A stretch of 38,289 nt of DNA from Candidatus Acidiferrales bacterium (GCA_030037435.1 JASHRI010000483.1:1-38289); one strand, 5' to 3'; shown: positions 19,456 to 29,241, counted from the first letter of the stretch. The notes: a model not told the origin generated them from the sequence alone. Made by a program: numbers and translations.

Positions 19456-20094
19456 TTAGCGCGGCGAAATCACATGTTCGCGGATTGCAAACTTAACCAG
19501 ATCCGAGTTCGTTTTCAGGTGAAACTCTTCCATGATGCGATACTTATGAAATGCAATCGTTCGGGAGGTAACGTGCAGGAAGTTGGCCGCCTCTTTCATC
19601 GTGCAGCCCTCAGCAAGCAACTGCAGCACCTGGCGCTGACGCGGGGTTAGTTCCTTCTGGCTGCTGGCATGAGGGTCCCGGACAAACTGGTCTGCCAATT
19701 TCTGTGCCACCAGAGGAGTTACGTACGTCTTGCCTTTCAATGCTTCCTTGATCGCCTTTATCAGCTCGGCGCCAGCCGACTTTTTGAGCAGATAGCCGGA
19801 AGCCCAGGATCGAAGCGCCTCGGCAGCAACTTCGGTGTCTTCGCTCATCGTAAGGGCGATCAACTTGGTCTTTGGCAGCAGCCGTTTCAGTTCTCGCCCA
19901 GCATCCATGCCGTTCAAAAGCGGCATGCCGATGTCGATTACAATGGCATCAGGCTTGAGTTCTGGTGCGACCCGCAGCAGGCTGTGGCCGTCCGCCACTG
20001 TTCCCACAACGTCGAATTCGGATTCCAAAAGCTTGCCAATCACTTCGACGACCATCGTATGGTCGTCGGCCAGTAACACTCGGGGCCGTATCAT
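19456..20094 (-). CDS. NarL/LuxR-type response regulator
   Basis: 'RVLLADDHTMVVEVIGKLL...PDAIVIDIGMPLLNG...IALTMSED...GYLLKKS' plus HTH 'LTPRQRQVLQLLAEGCTMKEAANFLHVTSRTIAFHKYRIM'. ORF open to 20139. Confidence 0.93.
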   Translation of the reverse strand: MIRPRVLLADDHTMVVEVIGKLLESEFDVVGTVADGHSLLRVAPELKPDAIVIDIGMPLLNGMDAGRELKRLLPKTKLIALTMSEDTEVAAEALRSWASGYLLKKSAGAELIKAIKEALKGKTYVTPLVAQKLADQFVRDPHASSQKELTPRQRQVLQLLAEGCTMKEAANFLHVTSRTIAFHKYRIMEEFHLKTNSDLVKFAIREHVISPR

Positions 20095-20434
20095 GATCGT
20101 CGCCTTCCGGGCGGCCACGTGCTCAGGGTCCGCGATCAAGTTGGCGTCAGTGCCGTCGGAAATTGTCGTTTAGGGGCGGTGATACAGGTCGTAACTATAT
20201 TCCTCCAAGGCCTATTACGTCTAGTTCTAGCCCATCCCAATGGGGGCGGGGTTCCTCTCAAAAAGTCCTCAAAGCAGTCGCTTGACTAGATCATGAATGA
20301 CCACGTGAAACGGCAGTGCAAAGAAGACGGGGTGCCAGTTGCACCAGCACACCCATGGCCAGCCGCGTCAAGCTTTTCGCCCCCAGACGATGCCGGCACC
20401 GCGCGATTGTGGAGAGCCCCTCAGCGCTGCAAAA

Positions 20435-20450
20435 CTGTCAAAAATAGCAG
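20435..20450. promoter_or_regulatory. CTGTCA-N4-TGACAG-like operator (2 mismatches) between two divergent response-regulator genes
   Basis: AAACTGTCA-AAAA-TAGCAG. Minus-strand CACAAT at offset 24-29 (20406-20411). Direction uncertain. Confidence 0.4.
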
Positions 20451-20606
20451 GCGACCGGCGCTAATATGGCGAAAACTGGTATTAGTTACAGTAGGCTCGG
20501 CCGGTCGAGGACACATAGTATTCCGCGCGCCGGGAAAACCCAGACCCTACTCCGGTACTAATCTGAGTTCCAAATATTCGTGCCGCATGTCTGCGAGGAG
20601 GTCCAC

Positions 20607-21251
20607 ATGTCAATCGCGAGCAGGGCCAGAGTGATGATTGCCGACGATCACAAGTTAGTAGCGGAGGCCTTGAGAAGGTTCTTGGTAGTCGATTTCGATG
20701 TGATCACGACCGTCAACGACGGGCGGAGCCTCGTGCAAGCAGCAGAGGCCTTAAGGCCCGACGTGATTGTGGTAGACATCGGATTGCCGCTGCTCAATGG
20801 GCTGGACGCAGGCGAGCGAATTAAGCGGGTTCTTCCCGGCGTCAGGCTGATTTTTATGACGATCACACGAGAACCCGAAATCATCGCGGAGGCATTTCGG
20901 CGCGGCGCCTCCGGCTACGTCGCAAAGACGTCGGCCGTCACCGAGCTGGTCGCGGCAATCCACGCGGCGTTGGAAGGGAACACCTACCTGTCGCCCTCCC
21001 TTTCGTCGCCGGACTCTGCTGGTTCGCAGCCATCGACCGACAATCCAACGAACGAAAAACTTACGGAAAGGCAGCTCGAGGTGCTGCAGTTGTTAGCCGA
21101 AGGTCGTTCGATGAAGGAAACGGGGGCGATGCTCAATCTCACAGCTCGCACCGTTGCCTTCCACAAGTACCGGATTATGCGTTGCCTCCGCCTGCATAAC
21201 GATGCGGCGATCGTAAGGTATGCGGTACGCAGGCACATCGTATGTGCATGA
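20607..21251 (+). CDS. NarL/LuxR-type response regulator
   Basis: 'RVMIADDHKLVAEALRRFL...PDVIVVDIGLPLLNG...IFMTITRE...GYVAKTS' plus HTH 'LTERQLEVLQLLAEGRSMKETGAMLNLTARTVAFHKYRIM'. Confidence 0.92.
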   Translation: MSIASRARVMIADDHKLVAEALRRFLVVDFDVITTVNDGRSLVQAAEALRPDVIVVDIGLPLLNGLDAGERIKRVLPGVRLIFMTITREPEIIAEAFRRGASGYVAKTSAVTELVAAIHAALEGNTYLSPSLSSPDSAGSQPSTDNPTNEKLTERQLEVLQLLAEGRSMKETGAMLNLTARTVAFHKYRIMRCLRLHNDAAIVRYAVRRHIVCA

Positions 21252-21300
21252 GTTTTGGTCCGCTGCGAAGCACATGGACGCTCTGAGTCGCGCCTGAGGG

Positions 21301-21330
21301 GAGATCACCGAATTTGGGATCTCGTTTTTT
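21301..21330 (+). terminator. intrinsic terminator after response regulator 20607-21251
   Basis: GAGATC-(a)CC-gaattt-GG-GATCTC followed by GTTTTTT. Confidence 0.75.
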
Positions 21331-21358
21331 GCCCTAGCCCTGGTACCTGCGCTTTAAC

Positions 21359-22738
21359 TCACGCAGCCTTCCCAGTAGTTGCAGCTGCCGTTTGCTCAAT
21401 GTCGGGCAGGCGCCATGTTTTATCGAAGAGAGCTTTTTCGGGGCCATAGAAGCGGAAGAGCACTTCGAATTTTCCGCCAGCACTGGTAGGGATCCAATTC
21501 GACTCTTTGCTCGACGGAGCTTTTGGACCGAGGTAAATGTCTACCGAGCCGTCGATTTTCCTTCGAATCCCCGGAGTTTGCGAAGAGCGGCTCGACCAAG
21601 GCAAATTTCGGATCAGGGCATGGGTCGCGCGGTCGTAAACCGTCGCAGACCAGTACTGTCTCACGGGCGCGTTTGACGGAACCGTGAGGCGGTAGCTGCT
21701 AGCACCATCAAACGGGCGGCCTTCTCTGTCCTTGATGGTCATCAGGTAGAACTGACCTGTTCCCAAATGCTTCGCGCAGAAAAAGGCGACGCTGTACAGT
21801 GCCCCGCGCCCGTCTATCGGGTAGCTATCAGGCGTCGCGAAAAAGCTCTCGAGCCCCTCGATGACTTCTTGCGACGCGGGGACAGCCCATTGGCTGCGCT
21901 GATAGTACGGCGCCGAAAAAAAACTTTCATATCGAACGTCCAGCCATGCCCGAGCCTCGTGGGCACTCTCTTTGAGTAACTCTTGCGCCGCAGCGTCGGG
22001 ATTGAAGGGCTTACCTTTTTCGATGCCGATCGATTTGAGTTGATCAATCATCGCCTTGTCCCTTTCCAGCCAAGGTTCGGCTTGCACAATGTGGTCCAGC
22101 GAATGGAAGAAACGCAAATCGTAAGGAATCGTAGAATCGAACACCGTGTTGATCGCATCAACGAACACCGTCGCAGAAGGATTCGCCGCCTTCGAGAGCG
22201 CATAGAGCTTGATCCGTTTGCCATAGGCCACTGCCTTCGCGATATCGACTTCGCCTCCGCTTTCCAAGATGGAGCGCAGGAGTGCGTAGCCCAGATAGTT
22301 CTCCGAAGGTAGCGTGATGTAACCGTCCGGCACCCTTTGCTTATAGTGGGGCGGCAAGATCAGATACTTGCCACCCTTTCCCTTATCCACTCCCGCCGGA
22401 CCGACATCCTCCAGCGGCGTCTGCCAACAGTCCATGATGCTCCCGTTTATCAAACCGTCGTCAGCGGGTGGAATCTCGAGCACTACCGGCCCAACGTCCT
22501 TCGTGTTGATGAAGGGCATCAGGTAAATCGAATCCGGATTGGGGGTCAGAGTCTGATTTTTCCAGTCCGGCAGGCGCGACCAGTAGACGATTTGATTGAA
22601 GGAGCCTCCAGCTTGCGTCATCGCCTGATACATTAAGTCGTAATTCACAGCCGGCATACCCCAGATGACGGCTTGGATTCCACGGCGCTGTATTGTTCGC
22701 TGAACAAGCTCGGATGATGTGAATGTCGTTGGCGCCAT
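21359..22738 (-). CDS. DUF1254/DUF1214 domain protein
   Basis: 'AVIWGMPAVNYDLMYQAMTQAGGSFNQIVYWSRLPDWKNQTLTPNPDSIYLMPFINTKDVGPVVLEIPPA' and C-term 'YWSATVYDRATHALIRNLPWSSRSSQTPGIRRKIDGSVDIYLGPKAP'. Start MAPTTFTSS at 22738. Confidence 0.88.
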   Translation of the reverse strand: MAPTTFTSSELVQRTIQRRGIQAVIWGMPAVNYDLMYQAMTQAGGSFNQIVYWSRLPDWKNQTLTPNPDSIYLMPFINTKDVGPVVLEIPPADDGLINGSIMDCWQTPLEDVGPAGVDKGKGGKYLILPPHYKQRVPDGYITLPSENYLGYALLRSILESGGEVDIAKAVAYGKRIKLYALSKAANPSATVFVDAINTVFDSTIPYDLRFFHSLDHIVQAEPWLERDKAMIDQLKSIGIEKGKPFNPDAAAQELLKESAHEARAWLDVRYESFFSAPYYQRSQWAVPASQEVIEGLESFFATPDSYPIDGRGALYSVAFFCAKHLGTGQFYLMTIKDREGRPFDGASSYRLTVPSNAPVRQYWSATVYDRATHALIRNLPWSSRSSQTPGIRRKIDGSVDIYLGPKAPSSKESNWIPTSAGGKFEVLFRFYGPEKALFDKTWRLPDIEQTAAATTGKAA

Positions 22739-22793
22739 GCACGTGTCTCCTTTCGCCGACTTGGCCTTTGCTTTGGAATTCGAGGATTTTTCT

Positions 22794-24170
22794 TCAGCTG
22801 ATCCGCCGTACGGGAGGCGGCGTCCAGGTGCCGTCGAGCACTTCGTCCCTTGGCGAATAGAGGCGCATGAGCAATCTGAATGGAGCCGTTGCCACCGGAA
22901 GCCAGTTTGATTCCTTATCGCCGCCGGGTGAATCGGCCTGGATGTAGATGTCGAGGGAACCATCGCCGTTAAAGTGCAGAGTGTCTCGATCGCCGAGTGC
23001 CTGTCGCCTTACCCGATTTGGAATAAAATAACCATCGGTGTCATACGCAGTGACCGACCAAAAGGCGTCGACCGGCGGAATTCGGCTCTTCTCAAAGTGC
23101 AATATGTAGCTCTTATTGCCGTCGAGTGGATGTCCTTCCGTGTCTGCGGATGTGGCTGGGTAGACAGCATCCTCCGGCAAATTCTCACCGAGCGCGCTGT
23201 ATGCGGTGGCTGCCCGCTGGCGATAGTTCACGCCGAAGGCCCCGCCGGTTCTGCTGTAGACCCAGCCCTTCCCACCTTTGCCCGAAGCCTTGTTGCCCAA
23301 CTCCACGACGAGCGATTTTCCATCGGCGGTTGCGCGTTCGAGGGCTTGCTTGATTTCAGCCGGAACCGAATTGACGTCGAAACCTTGGCCCACTTTGAGA
23401 CCGACGCGTTCTAGGCGGTGGATCATTGGGTAGTCGAGAGGACCCGGTGGATTGTCTTTAAGGAGTTCCGCGAACAGAGCGAAAAACTTCGACGCGTCCA
23501 TCCTATCGACCTGCGCGGGCGGAGGTGTTTTCATATCGACGTTCGGGTCAACCACACCTTGTGGCGGCTTGTAGTCGCCGTTACCCCAGGCCGACAGGGG
23601 CATAATCTTGTAGCCTTCCTGAATTTTGTGGACGTTCTCATAGTCCGCCACACCATTGGTTTGAGTGCGCCCAGCGATAAGTACGTAACGAGTCGGACTC
23701 TTAATTGTCGCAAGCGCCGATTGAGGTTGTTTCGAGGAGCCGGGACCCACGATCAGGAAGTCCCGAGCCTTATTGCGGCCTGTGGTTCGCGTGCCAGGCG
23801 CCGCAAACACGTCCGTCCACAAGCTCAGCATCTGCAACACGAAGAATCGATCGACTGGCGGAACTGATAACACCACCGGCTCCGCGAAGAGATCCAGACT
23901 GGCGACGGAATAGAGCGTATCGACGTTTGCGCAAACGACCATCTTGAAGTCAGAGGGTGGAAACGCAGGTGAATGGCTGAATCGATTGAAGGGACCCTGG
24001 CCGGGAATTCCCGTCGGTTCGGCAAAGTTGGTCATCTGTCTCAAAGTGATGGCTTGCAAGATCAACGGATAAGCGTAAACATACGCATCTTTGGCAATTT
24101 CGTATGCCTCTTGCGCGGTGATTTCTTTCGGCAACTTCGATTCGAACAGCGGCACCCGCTGTGTTGCCAT
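22794..24170 (-). CDS. DUF1254/DUF1214 domain protein, upstream partner of the previous gene
   Basis: 'AYEIAKDAYVYAYPLILQAITLRQMTNF...VVCANVDTLYSVASLDLFAEPVVLSVPPV...FWSVTAYDTDGYFIPNRVRRQALGDRDTLHFNGDGSLDIYIQADSPGGDKESNWLPV'. Start MATQRVP at 24170 with SD GAGGAGG. Confidence 0.9.
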   Translation of the reverse strand: MATQRVPLFESKLPKEITAQEAYEIAKDAYVYAYPLILQAITLRQMTNFAEPTGIPGQGPFNRFSHSPAFPPSDFKMVVCANVDTLYSVASLDLFAEPVVLSVPPVDRFFVLQMLSLWTDVFAAPGTRTTGRNKARDFLIVGPGSSKQPQSALATIKSPTRYVLIAGRTQTNGVADYENVHKIQEGYKIMPLSAWGNGDYKPPQGVVDPNVDMKTPPPAQVDRMDASKFFALFAELLKDNPPGPLDYPMIHRLERVGLKVGQGFDVNSVPAEIKQALERATADGKSLVVELGNKASGKGGKGWVYSRTGGAFGVNYRQRAATAYSALGENLPEDAVYPATSADTEGHPLDGNKSYILHFEKSRIPPVDAFWSVTAYDTDGYFIPNRVRRQALGDRDTLHFNGDGSLDIYIQADSPGGDKESNWLPVATAPFRLLMRLYSPRDEVLDGTWTPPPVRRIS

Positions 24171-24266
24171 GTCGTCCTCCTCGTTAAATTTGGCGGTCCC
24201 CAGGTACCAGTGACGCGAATAATTGCTGAGGCAGAGATATTGCTTCAGCGGCAAGGCGCCGTTGAA

Positions 24267-24282
24267 CTGTCACAACTCACAG
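24267..24282 (-). promoter_or_regulatory. CTGTCA-N4-TGACAG operator (1 mismatch), reading toward the DUF1254 pair
   Basis: AACTGTCA-CAAC-TCACAG. Minus-strand CAATAT at offset 25-30 (24237-24242). Confidence 0.65.
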
Positions 24283-24411
24283 CGCGCCGTCTCTTTCGAA
24301 TTTGTAGCTCTTCACGCGCAATAGAGAGAGCGGAGCGCACTTCTACGTTTCCGGTCTGACGCCTGCGACGACGCATCACCAGGTCCTTTGCATAGAGTGC
24401 AAAGAAAACGC

Positions 24412-24427
24412 CTGTCAGTCTTAACAG
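24412..24427 (+). promoter_or_regulatory. CTGTCA-N4-TGACAG operator (1 mismatch) upstream of the 24507 gene
   Basis: CTGTCA-GTCT-TAACAGTT. GCTAAT at offset 24-29 (24451-24456). Confidence 0.65.
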
Positions 24428-24506
24428 TTCCTACTTGCCACATCTTCGGCGCTAATGGCGGTAGGGACTTTGAGTGTGTCGGGCAAGATTGCGCTGAGGA
24501 CGCGGG

Positions 24507-25358
24507 ATGCGAACTCACAGGCGGGGCAGATCGGGCGCACAGATTGTCAGGTTCTTTCTTGGAGTGGTCTTCTTCAGTGTTCTCGCAGCGGTCCCTCCAC
24601 TCCACGCCGCCGACGGCGATGACTTTGATTCTTACAAGATCAAAGTCTCTGGCCTGTGGTTTTATTCCATGCCTAGCGGCAATTTTGAAGACCCCCAGAA
24701 CACGACGAGGATCGACCTACGGAGCGATCTCAAGTTCAGTAATTACTCGACATTTAGCGCCAAATTCGATTGGAAGATTTCGCATAAAAATCACCTATAT
24801 GTAGTCGTCAGTCCGATGACTCAGTCGCATCAGCTAGCCCTCATTCGCACGATCACGTTCCAGGGCCAGACCTTTGCCGCAGGCCTCACCACTAGCGCCA
24901 AATTGAAGGCTAACCTTTTTGCGCCGGGCTACCAGTACGACATCATTCGCCGAAAGAGAGGCCATTTGGGAATCGGGGTGCAAATCGACATCTTCGATAC
25001 GCGCGCTTCCCTTAGAGCGATGGCTCAAGTCGTGAATGGCTCCCAGAGCGCAGCTGTTTCAGCCTCAGGCTCGTTGCTGGCACCGCTTCCCGTAGCCGGC
25101 CCAGACTTCCGCTTTTATTTGACCAATTCACCTCGGCTCTACATCGAAGGAAACGTTTATGGAATGTATTTTTTCGGATATGGAAATTTCGTTTCGACGT
25201 CCGATGCACTGGGCATCCATCTGGCTAAGCACGTCGACGTGCACGTCGGGTTTCAAATCGGGTCGCGACTTCGGGTGAACAACAACAGTTCGACGGATCG
25301 TATCGGCCTTCGCTTAACCCAGCAGGGCGTCATTGTCGGCCTGGAGTTTCCCTTCTGA
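24507..25358 (+). CDS. hypothetical outer membrane beta-barrel protein
   Basis: Signal peptide (FFLGVVFFSVLAAVPPLHAAD), amphipathic beta strands, C-term 'VGLEFPF'. Confidence 0.6.
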   Translation: MRTHRRGRSGAQIVRFFLGVVFFSVLAAVPPLHAADGDDFDSYKIKVSGLWFYSMPSGNFEDPQNTTRIDLRSDLKFSNYSTFSAKFDWKISHKNHLYVVVSPMTQSHQLALIRTITFQGQTFAAGLTTSAKLKANLFAPGYQYDIIRRKRGHLGIGVQIDIFDTRASLRAMAQVVNGSQSAAVSASGSLLAPLPVAGPDFRFYLTNSPRLYIEGNVYGMYFFGYGNFVSTSDALGIHLAKHVDVHVGFQIGSRLRVNNNSSTDRIGLRLTQQGVIVGLEFPF

Positions 25359-25423
25359 TTTGGACTTCCTACCGGACAGTAGCATTTGGCCCACCGGTGG
25401 CCTCGTGGGCGACAACTGAAGCA

Positions 25424-25439
25424 CTGGCAGAGTTCACAG
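25424..25439 (+). promoter_or_regulatory. CTGTCA-N4-TGACAG-like operator (2 mismatches) upstream of SYLF
   Basis: CTGGCA-GAGT-TCACAGTT with TAGATT at offset 24-29 (25463-25468). Confidence 0.6.
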
Positions 25440-25525
25440 TTCTCGATTCAGATACCGAGAAGTAGATTTTCAGGCTGCAGACGAAAAGCCGCAAGGCTGC
25501 GAATGATCCGTGAAAGGAAGCTCCC

Positions 25526-26266
25526 ATGTGCCGACACGAGAACACTAATCAATCCCGAAACACAATCTGGATAGCGGGTCTTGCCGCCCTTCTGTGCCTC
25601 TTGATCCCGGTGCTAGCACCGGCGGCGGACAACGACACCGAGATGAACAGGATTAAAGACTCGGGTAACGTCCTCAAAGATTTGCTCAACGGGCCGAACG
25701 GAGTTCCCCTGGGCCTTTTGAACAAGGCGGAATGCGTTATCGTCCTTCCGTCAGTGAAGAAGGCTGGATTCATCGTCGGCGGACAGTATGGGCGTGGAGT
25801 GATGAGTTGCCGAAGCGGCGACAACTTCGACGGCCGTTGGAGCGCGCCGATCATGATGCAATCAAGCGGTGGCAGCTTTGGGTTACAAGCAGGCGGACAG
25901 GCCACCGACTTCGTGATTCTGGTGATGAACGACAAAGGCGCACGCGCAGTGATGAAGGGAAGGGCCAAGCTGGGTGCAGACGCCAGCATCGCCGCAGGTC
26001 CGGTAGGTCGGGATGCAGAGGCGTCCACGACCGCAACGATGAGCGCACAGATGCTCTCCTACTCGCGCACGCAAGGCGTGTTTGCCGGCGTCTCACTCGC
26101 CGGAACTTCGCTGGGGCCCGACTCCGACGCCAATAAGAAGGTCTATGGGGACGATACAGCTCCCGATCAGATCTTTGCCGGCAACGTGCAACCACCCGAC
26201 TCAGCACAAGTGCTGCTTTCGACGTTGGAAGAAAAGTCACCCCAGAACACGTCGCGCGGGAAATAA
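25526..26266 (+). CDS. SYLF/YSC84-type lipid-binding domain protein
   Basis: 'LLNKAECVIVLPSVKKAGFIVGGQYGRGVMSCRSGDNFDGRWSAPIMMQSSGGSFGLQAGGQATDFVILVMNDKGARAVMKGRAKLGADASIAAGPVGRDAEA'. Confidence 0.92.
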   Translation: MCRHENTNQSRNTIWIAGLAALLCLLIPVLAPAADNDTEMNRIKDSGNVLKDLLNGPNGVPLGLLNKAECVIVLPSVKKAGFIVGGQYGRGVMSCRSGDNFDGRWSAPIMMQSSGGSFGLQAGGQATDFVILVMNDKGARAVMKGRAKLGADASIAAGPVGRDAEASTTATMSAQMLSYSRTQGVFAGVSLAGTSLGPDSDANKKVYGDDTAPDQIFAGNVQPPDSAQVLLSTLEEKSPQNTSRGK

Positions 26267-26326
26267 CATTTCTGCACATGGCTTCTTGCTTGCTGCGAAC
26301 CTAGGCGGAGCTTCCAGGTTTGGGTG

Positions 26327-27052
26327 CTAAGACGGGTTCCGGCGAAAATACATATACAGCGTGACGCCGATTCCGTTCACGTGAGGGGGAGAGCCATGCG
26401 TAGCATTCTCGCGTTCGTAGTAGCCCTGCAACTCAAAGCGCTTCTTCACAGGAAACGTCGCTCCGAACGAGTAGGTATTTTCATCCCAAGAGTCATGCCG
26501 GCTGTCGTAGTAAATCTCTCCGCGTGCGAAAGGCGCAAATGAGTATGATTTGATGGAGAAGCTTCTCTGAACCGTGACTCGATTGCGATAGCGCCACGAA
26601 AACTGCCCTTTGATAACCCGAAGGTCGGACCGATTTCGTTCTTCCATTTCCAACGACCACGGTAAGTGAAAGCGCGAGGTCAGTTGCAGCACGACCCGGT
26701 TTTCGTTCGGTTTACCCACGTTGTTGAGATAACGGTAGCCGACGCGGAAAGTGAGTAACTTCATTTTCTCCGAATCGTTCGTGCGGAGTTTCCTGAGAAG
26801 AATCGGACGAAGGTTGACGTCGAAGTTAGGACCAAACTGAGCAGAATTCACGGTGTCCCCATCACGCGTGCGGGACACCATGAACATCAAGCGATATCTG
26901 TCCGTGAGGCCAACATACGTCTCAATTTCCGGAAATTCCTGAGTCTGGGCCTCTTGCGCGGACAGTCCTGGGCACAAAATGGCCAAGAGAAGCAAGCACG
27001 CGACCAGAACGAAACAGTGAGAGACTTTGAAACGGTTCAGAGAGGCGGCCAT
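26327..27052 (-). CDS. DUF2490 domain protein
   Basis: Signal peptide, 'FHLPWSLEMEERNRSDLRVIKGQFSWRYRNRVTVQRSFSIKSYSFAPFARGEIYYDSRHDSWDENTYSFGATFPVKKRFELQGYYERENATHG'. Confidence 0.75.
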   Translation of the reverse strand: MAASLNRFKVSHCFVLVACLLLLAILCPGLSAQEAQTQEFPEIETYVGLTDRYRLMFMVSRTRDGDTVNSAQFGPNFDVNLRPILLRKLRTNDSEKMKLLTFRVGYRYLNNVGKPNENRVVLQLTSRFHLPWSLEMEERNRSDLRVIKGQFSWRYRNRVTVQRSFSIKSYSFAPFARGEIYYDSRHDSWDENTYSFGATFPVKKRFELQGYYERENATHGSPPHVNGIGVTLYMYFRRNPS

Positions 27053-27317
27053 CTTTGCACCGACAGTGGCGCCGAACGCCTACGACGTGCTAAGGCCCAG
27101 TGAAGGCACCCGCAGCAGAATGGCTCCCAGTGGCACTAGAGTCCGGATTCGCACTCGTTTTCCTCCCGCCCGCTGGTAATTACCGAATTGCAAATCGAAA
27201 GAAGCTTGCACCGGAGCGAGCCGTCGATACATGGAGGAGTGTGCGGACGGTCAGGTGCGGTCGGAACTAGCACAAGTGACAGCCTTCGCGAGTCGGAACC
27301 GGAAGATCGCAGCGAGT

Positions 27318-27333
27318 CTGGCAGATGTGACAG
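27318..27333 (+). promoter_or_regulatory. CTGTCA-N4-TGACAG operator (1 mismatch) upstream of the 27409 gene
   Basis: CTGGCA-GATG-TGACAG with TAGCCT at offset 24-29 (27357-27362). A weaker copy CTAGCA-CAAG-TGACAG lies at 27267-27282. Confidence 0.7.
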
Positions 27334-27408
27334 ATGATCGAGACGTGCGATTCGATTAGCCTTATCGCCAGACAATTGGCAGCAGGCGGGCTGCGGGGAG
27401 GAAAACAT

Positions 27409-28128
27409 ATGTCAATTCGCATATTGAAACTCTTCGTTACGCTCATCTTGGCTGTTTGTGCTGGTTTCGCAGCGCAAGATTTACGCGCGGGCCAGAGCCA
27501 AGCTCTCCAAGAGCGCATTGCGGAACTGAAGCAATCGGTGGCTGCAAATCGCGCGCGATTGGAAAAGTATCAGTGGATTGAGACCACTATGGTCAACGTC
27601 AAGGGAGAGACGAAAAAGACGGAACAGAATCTCTGCCGATACGGGCCGGATGGCACAGTGCAGAAGACACCGATCGGTCCTGCACCGGAGCCGGCAAAAG
27701 AGCCGGGCGGGCTGAGAGGAAAGATCAAGGAAAAGAAAGTCGGAGAGTTTAAGGACTACATGGAGAGGCTCAAAAGTCTCGCGGCAGAATATGTGCCTCC
27801 CAACCGCGATCGGATCCAAAACGTCTTTCAGGCGGGGAACGCCAACCTGAACGCATCCTCGGGCGGCACTGTGTCGGTGATCCTAACCAACTATCTCAAG
27901 CAAGGCGACAAGGTGACCTTTGCGTTCGACTCAGGAACGAGAAAAATCCAGAGCTTTACCGTGAATACCTATCTGGATGATCCGAAGACCGACATCGTGA
28001 ATCTATCAGCGGAATTCTCGATCCTTCCTGACGGCACAAGCCACGTTTCTCAGTCGGACCTCCAGTCCCTGAGCAAGCAGACCGAAATCAAGACGACCAA
28101 TTCGCAATACCAGAAGTTGAGTGAATAG
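27409..28128 (+). CDS. hypothetical secreted protein
   Basis: MSIRILKLFVTLILAVCAGFAAQDLRAGQSQ signal peptide. SD GGGGAGG. The upstream 27334 start precedes the TSS predicted from the 27318 site. Confidence 0.7.
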   Translation: MSIRILKLFVTLILAVCAGFAAQDLRAGQSQALQERIAELKQSVAANRARLEKYQWIETTMVNVKGETKKTEQNLCRYGPDGTVQKTPIGPAPEPAKEPGGLRGKIKEKKVGEFKDYMERLKSLAAEYVPPNRDRIQNVFQAGNANLNASSGGTVSVILTNYLKQGDKVTFAFDSGTRKIQSFTVNTYLDDPKTDIVNLSAEFSILPDGTSHVSQSDLQSLSKQTEIKTTNSQYQKLSE

Positions 28129-28990
28129 CCAGCGGATTTGCGCGGACGCCGCCAGTACTCCGACCTCTGGCGGGCTGAGATTCGACTTGAGACGAGTGCT
28201 GTGCGAAGTGCCGGTGGATATGGCAATCGGCAGGTACATCCGCGGGGACACACGTCCCAGCAAGTGGCGCAGTTGCATTTCGAACTCGGCTAGAGACACG
28301 ACTGCGGCGGCGCTACGAGTATTGATTGGCGTATTACTTTTCGTTTCGTGCTGCGCTGGTCAGCAAGTGCCTGGTGACGCGGCACAGCAGCCCCAGAACA
28401 ATTCCAATGCGATCCGTGTGAACTGGCTCTATGGCGCGTACCTGCCTCGCGACGTAGAAATCGAGCCACTAAGCAGGCACCAGCGGATGCAGTTGTACGT
28501 GAAACAGACCTATACCACGTGGGGCATCTACGCTAAGACGGCCATGTTTGCGCTCGGCGATCAGGCTAACAACTCGCCTCGCGAATGGGACGGGGGAATA
28601 GGCGATTTTGGAGAGCGATTCGCCTCGCGCTACGGTCAGTTTGCGATCCAAAATACATTTTCTGCAGCCGGCAATTATGCTCTCGGCTACGAACCCCGCT
28701 ACGATCGCTGCCGCTGCTCCGGCGTGTGGCGCAGGACAAGACATGCTCTGGTGCGCAACTTTGTCACCTACAATTCCACGGAGAGCGAAGAACGGCCTCA
28801 GATTGCGTTTTATGCCGGAGCGATGGCCGCAGGAGCCATCGCCTCCATATGGAAGCCCGGCCCCGTCAATCCCTGGAGAAGCGGCTACCAATCAGTGCTG
28901 ACACAAGTTGCTTTCGGAGGCTTAGCGAGTGTGGTCGGCGAGTTTGCCCCGGAGATTGCGCGACTATTAAAGAGAGGGAAGAACACTTGA
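28121..28990 (+). CDS. hypothetical exported protein, translationally overlapping the previous gene
   Basis: Hydrophobic segment ALRVLIGVLLFVSCCAGQQ, then a 200-aa conserved-looking domain. GTG start overlapping the 27409 gene stop, or a later ATG. Confidence 0.55.
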   Translation: MNSQRICADAASTPTSGGLRFDLRRVLCEVPVDMAIGRYIRGDTRPSKWRSCISNSARDTTAAALRVLIGVLLFVSCCAGQQVPGDAAQQPQNNSNAIRVNWLYGAYLPRDVEIEPLSRHQRMQLYVKQTYTTWGIYAKTAMFALGDQANNSPREWDGGIGDFGERFASRYGQFAIQNTFSAAGNYALGYEPRYDRCRCSGVWRRTRHALVRNFVTYNSTESEERPQIAFYAGAMAAGAIASIWKPGPVNPWRSGYQSVLTQVAFGGLASVVGEFAPEIARLLKRGKNT

Positions 28991-29087
28991 ACCAGGCGAT
29001 TTCGCTCTTCAGGATCGGCCCGCGTAACTTTGGATTAAAGCTCGCGACTGCTCTTTACACACGCTACATCGTGACGTGACTTTTTCT

Positions 29088-29206
29088 GGATGAGGAAGCC
29101 CCGGGGAGTCGGCTCCCCGGGCAAGAGGGTTGTTGAAGGTGCAGCTAGGTGAGCAAAGTGAGAACTCTACCTAGCTGCACGTCGGGGGGGATGGCGTGCC
29201 TGGAGG
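29088..29206 (-). ncRNA. candidate small RNA expressed from the perfect operator at 29242
   Basis: No credible ORF. On the minus strand the operator is followed by TAGCCT at offset 24-29. The predicted RNA is CCUCCAGGCACGCCAUCCCCCCCGAC-[GUGCAGCUAGGU...ACCUAGCUGCAC]-CUUCAACAACCCUCUUG-[CCCGGGGAG-CCGA-CUCCCCGGG]-GCUUCCUCAUCC. Confidence 0.5.
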
Positions 29207-29241
29207 GTCCCGAGGCTACAGTCGAGGACCCTAGGGTGCTA

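Noticed and set aside
22974-23867. Plus-strand ORFs inside the DUF1254 genes
   Set aside because: Shadow ORFs opposite recognisable DUF1254 coding sequence.
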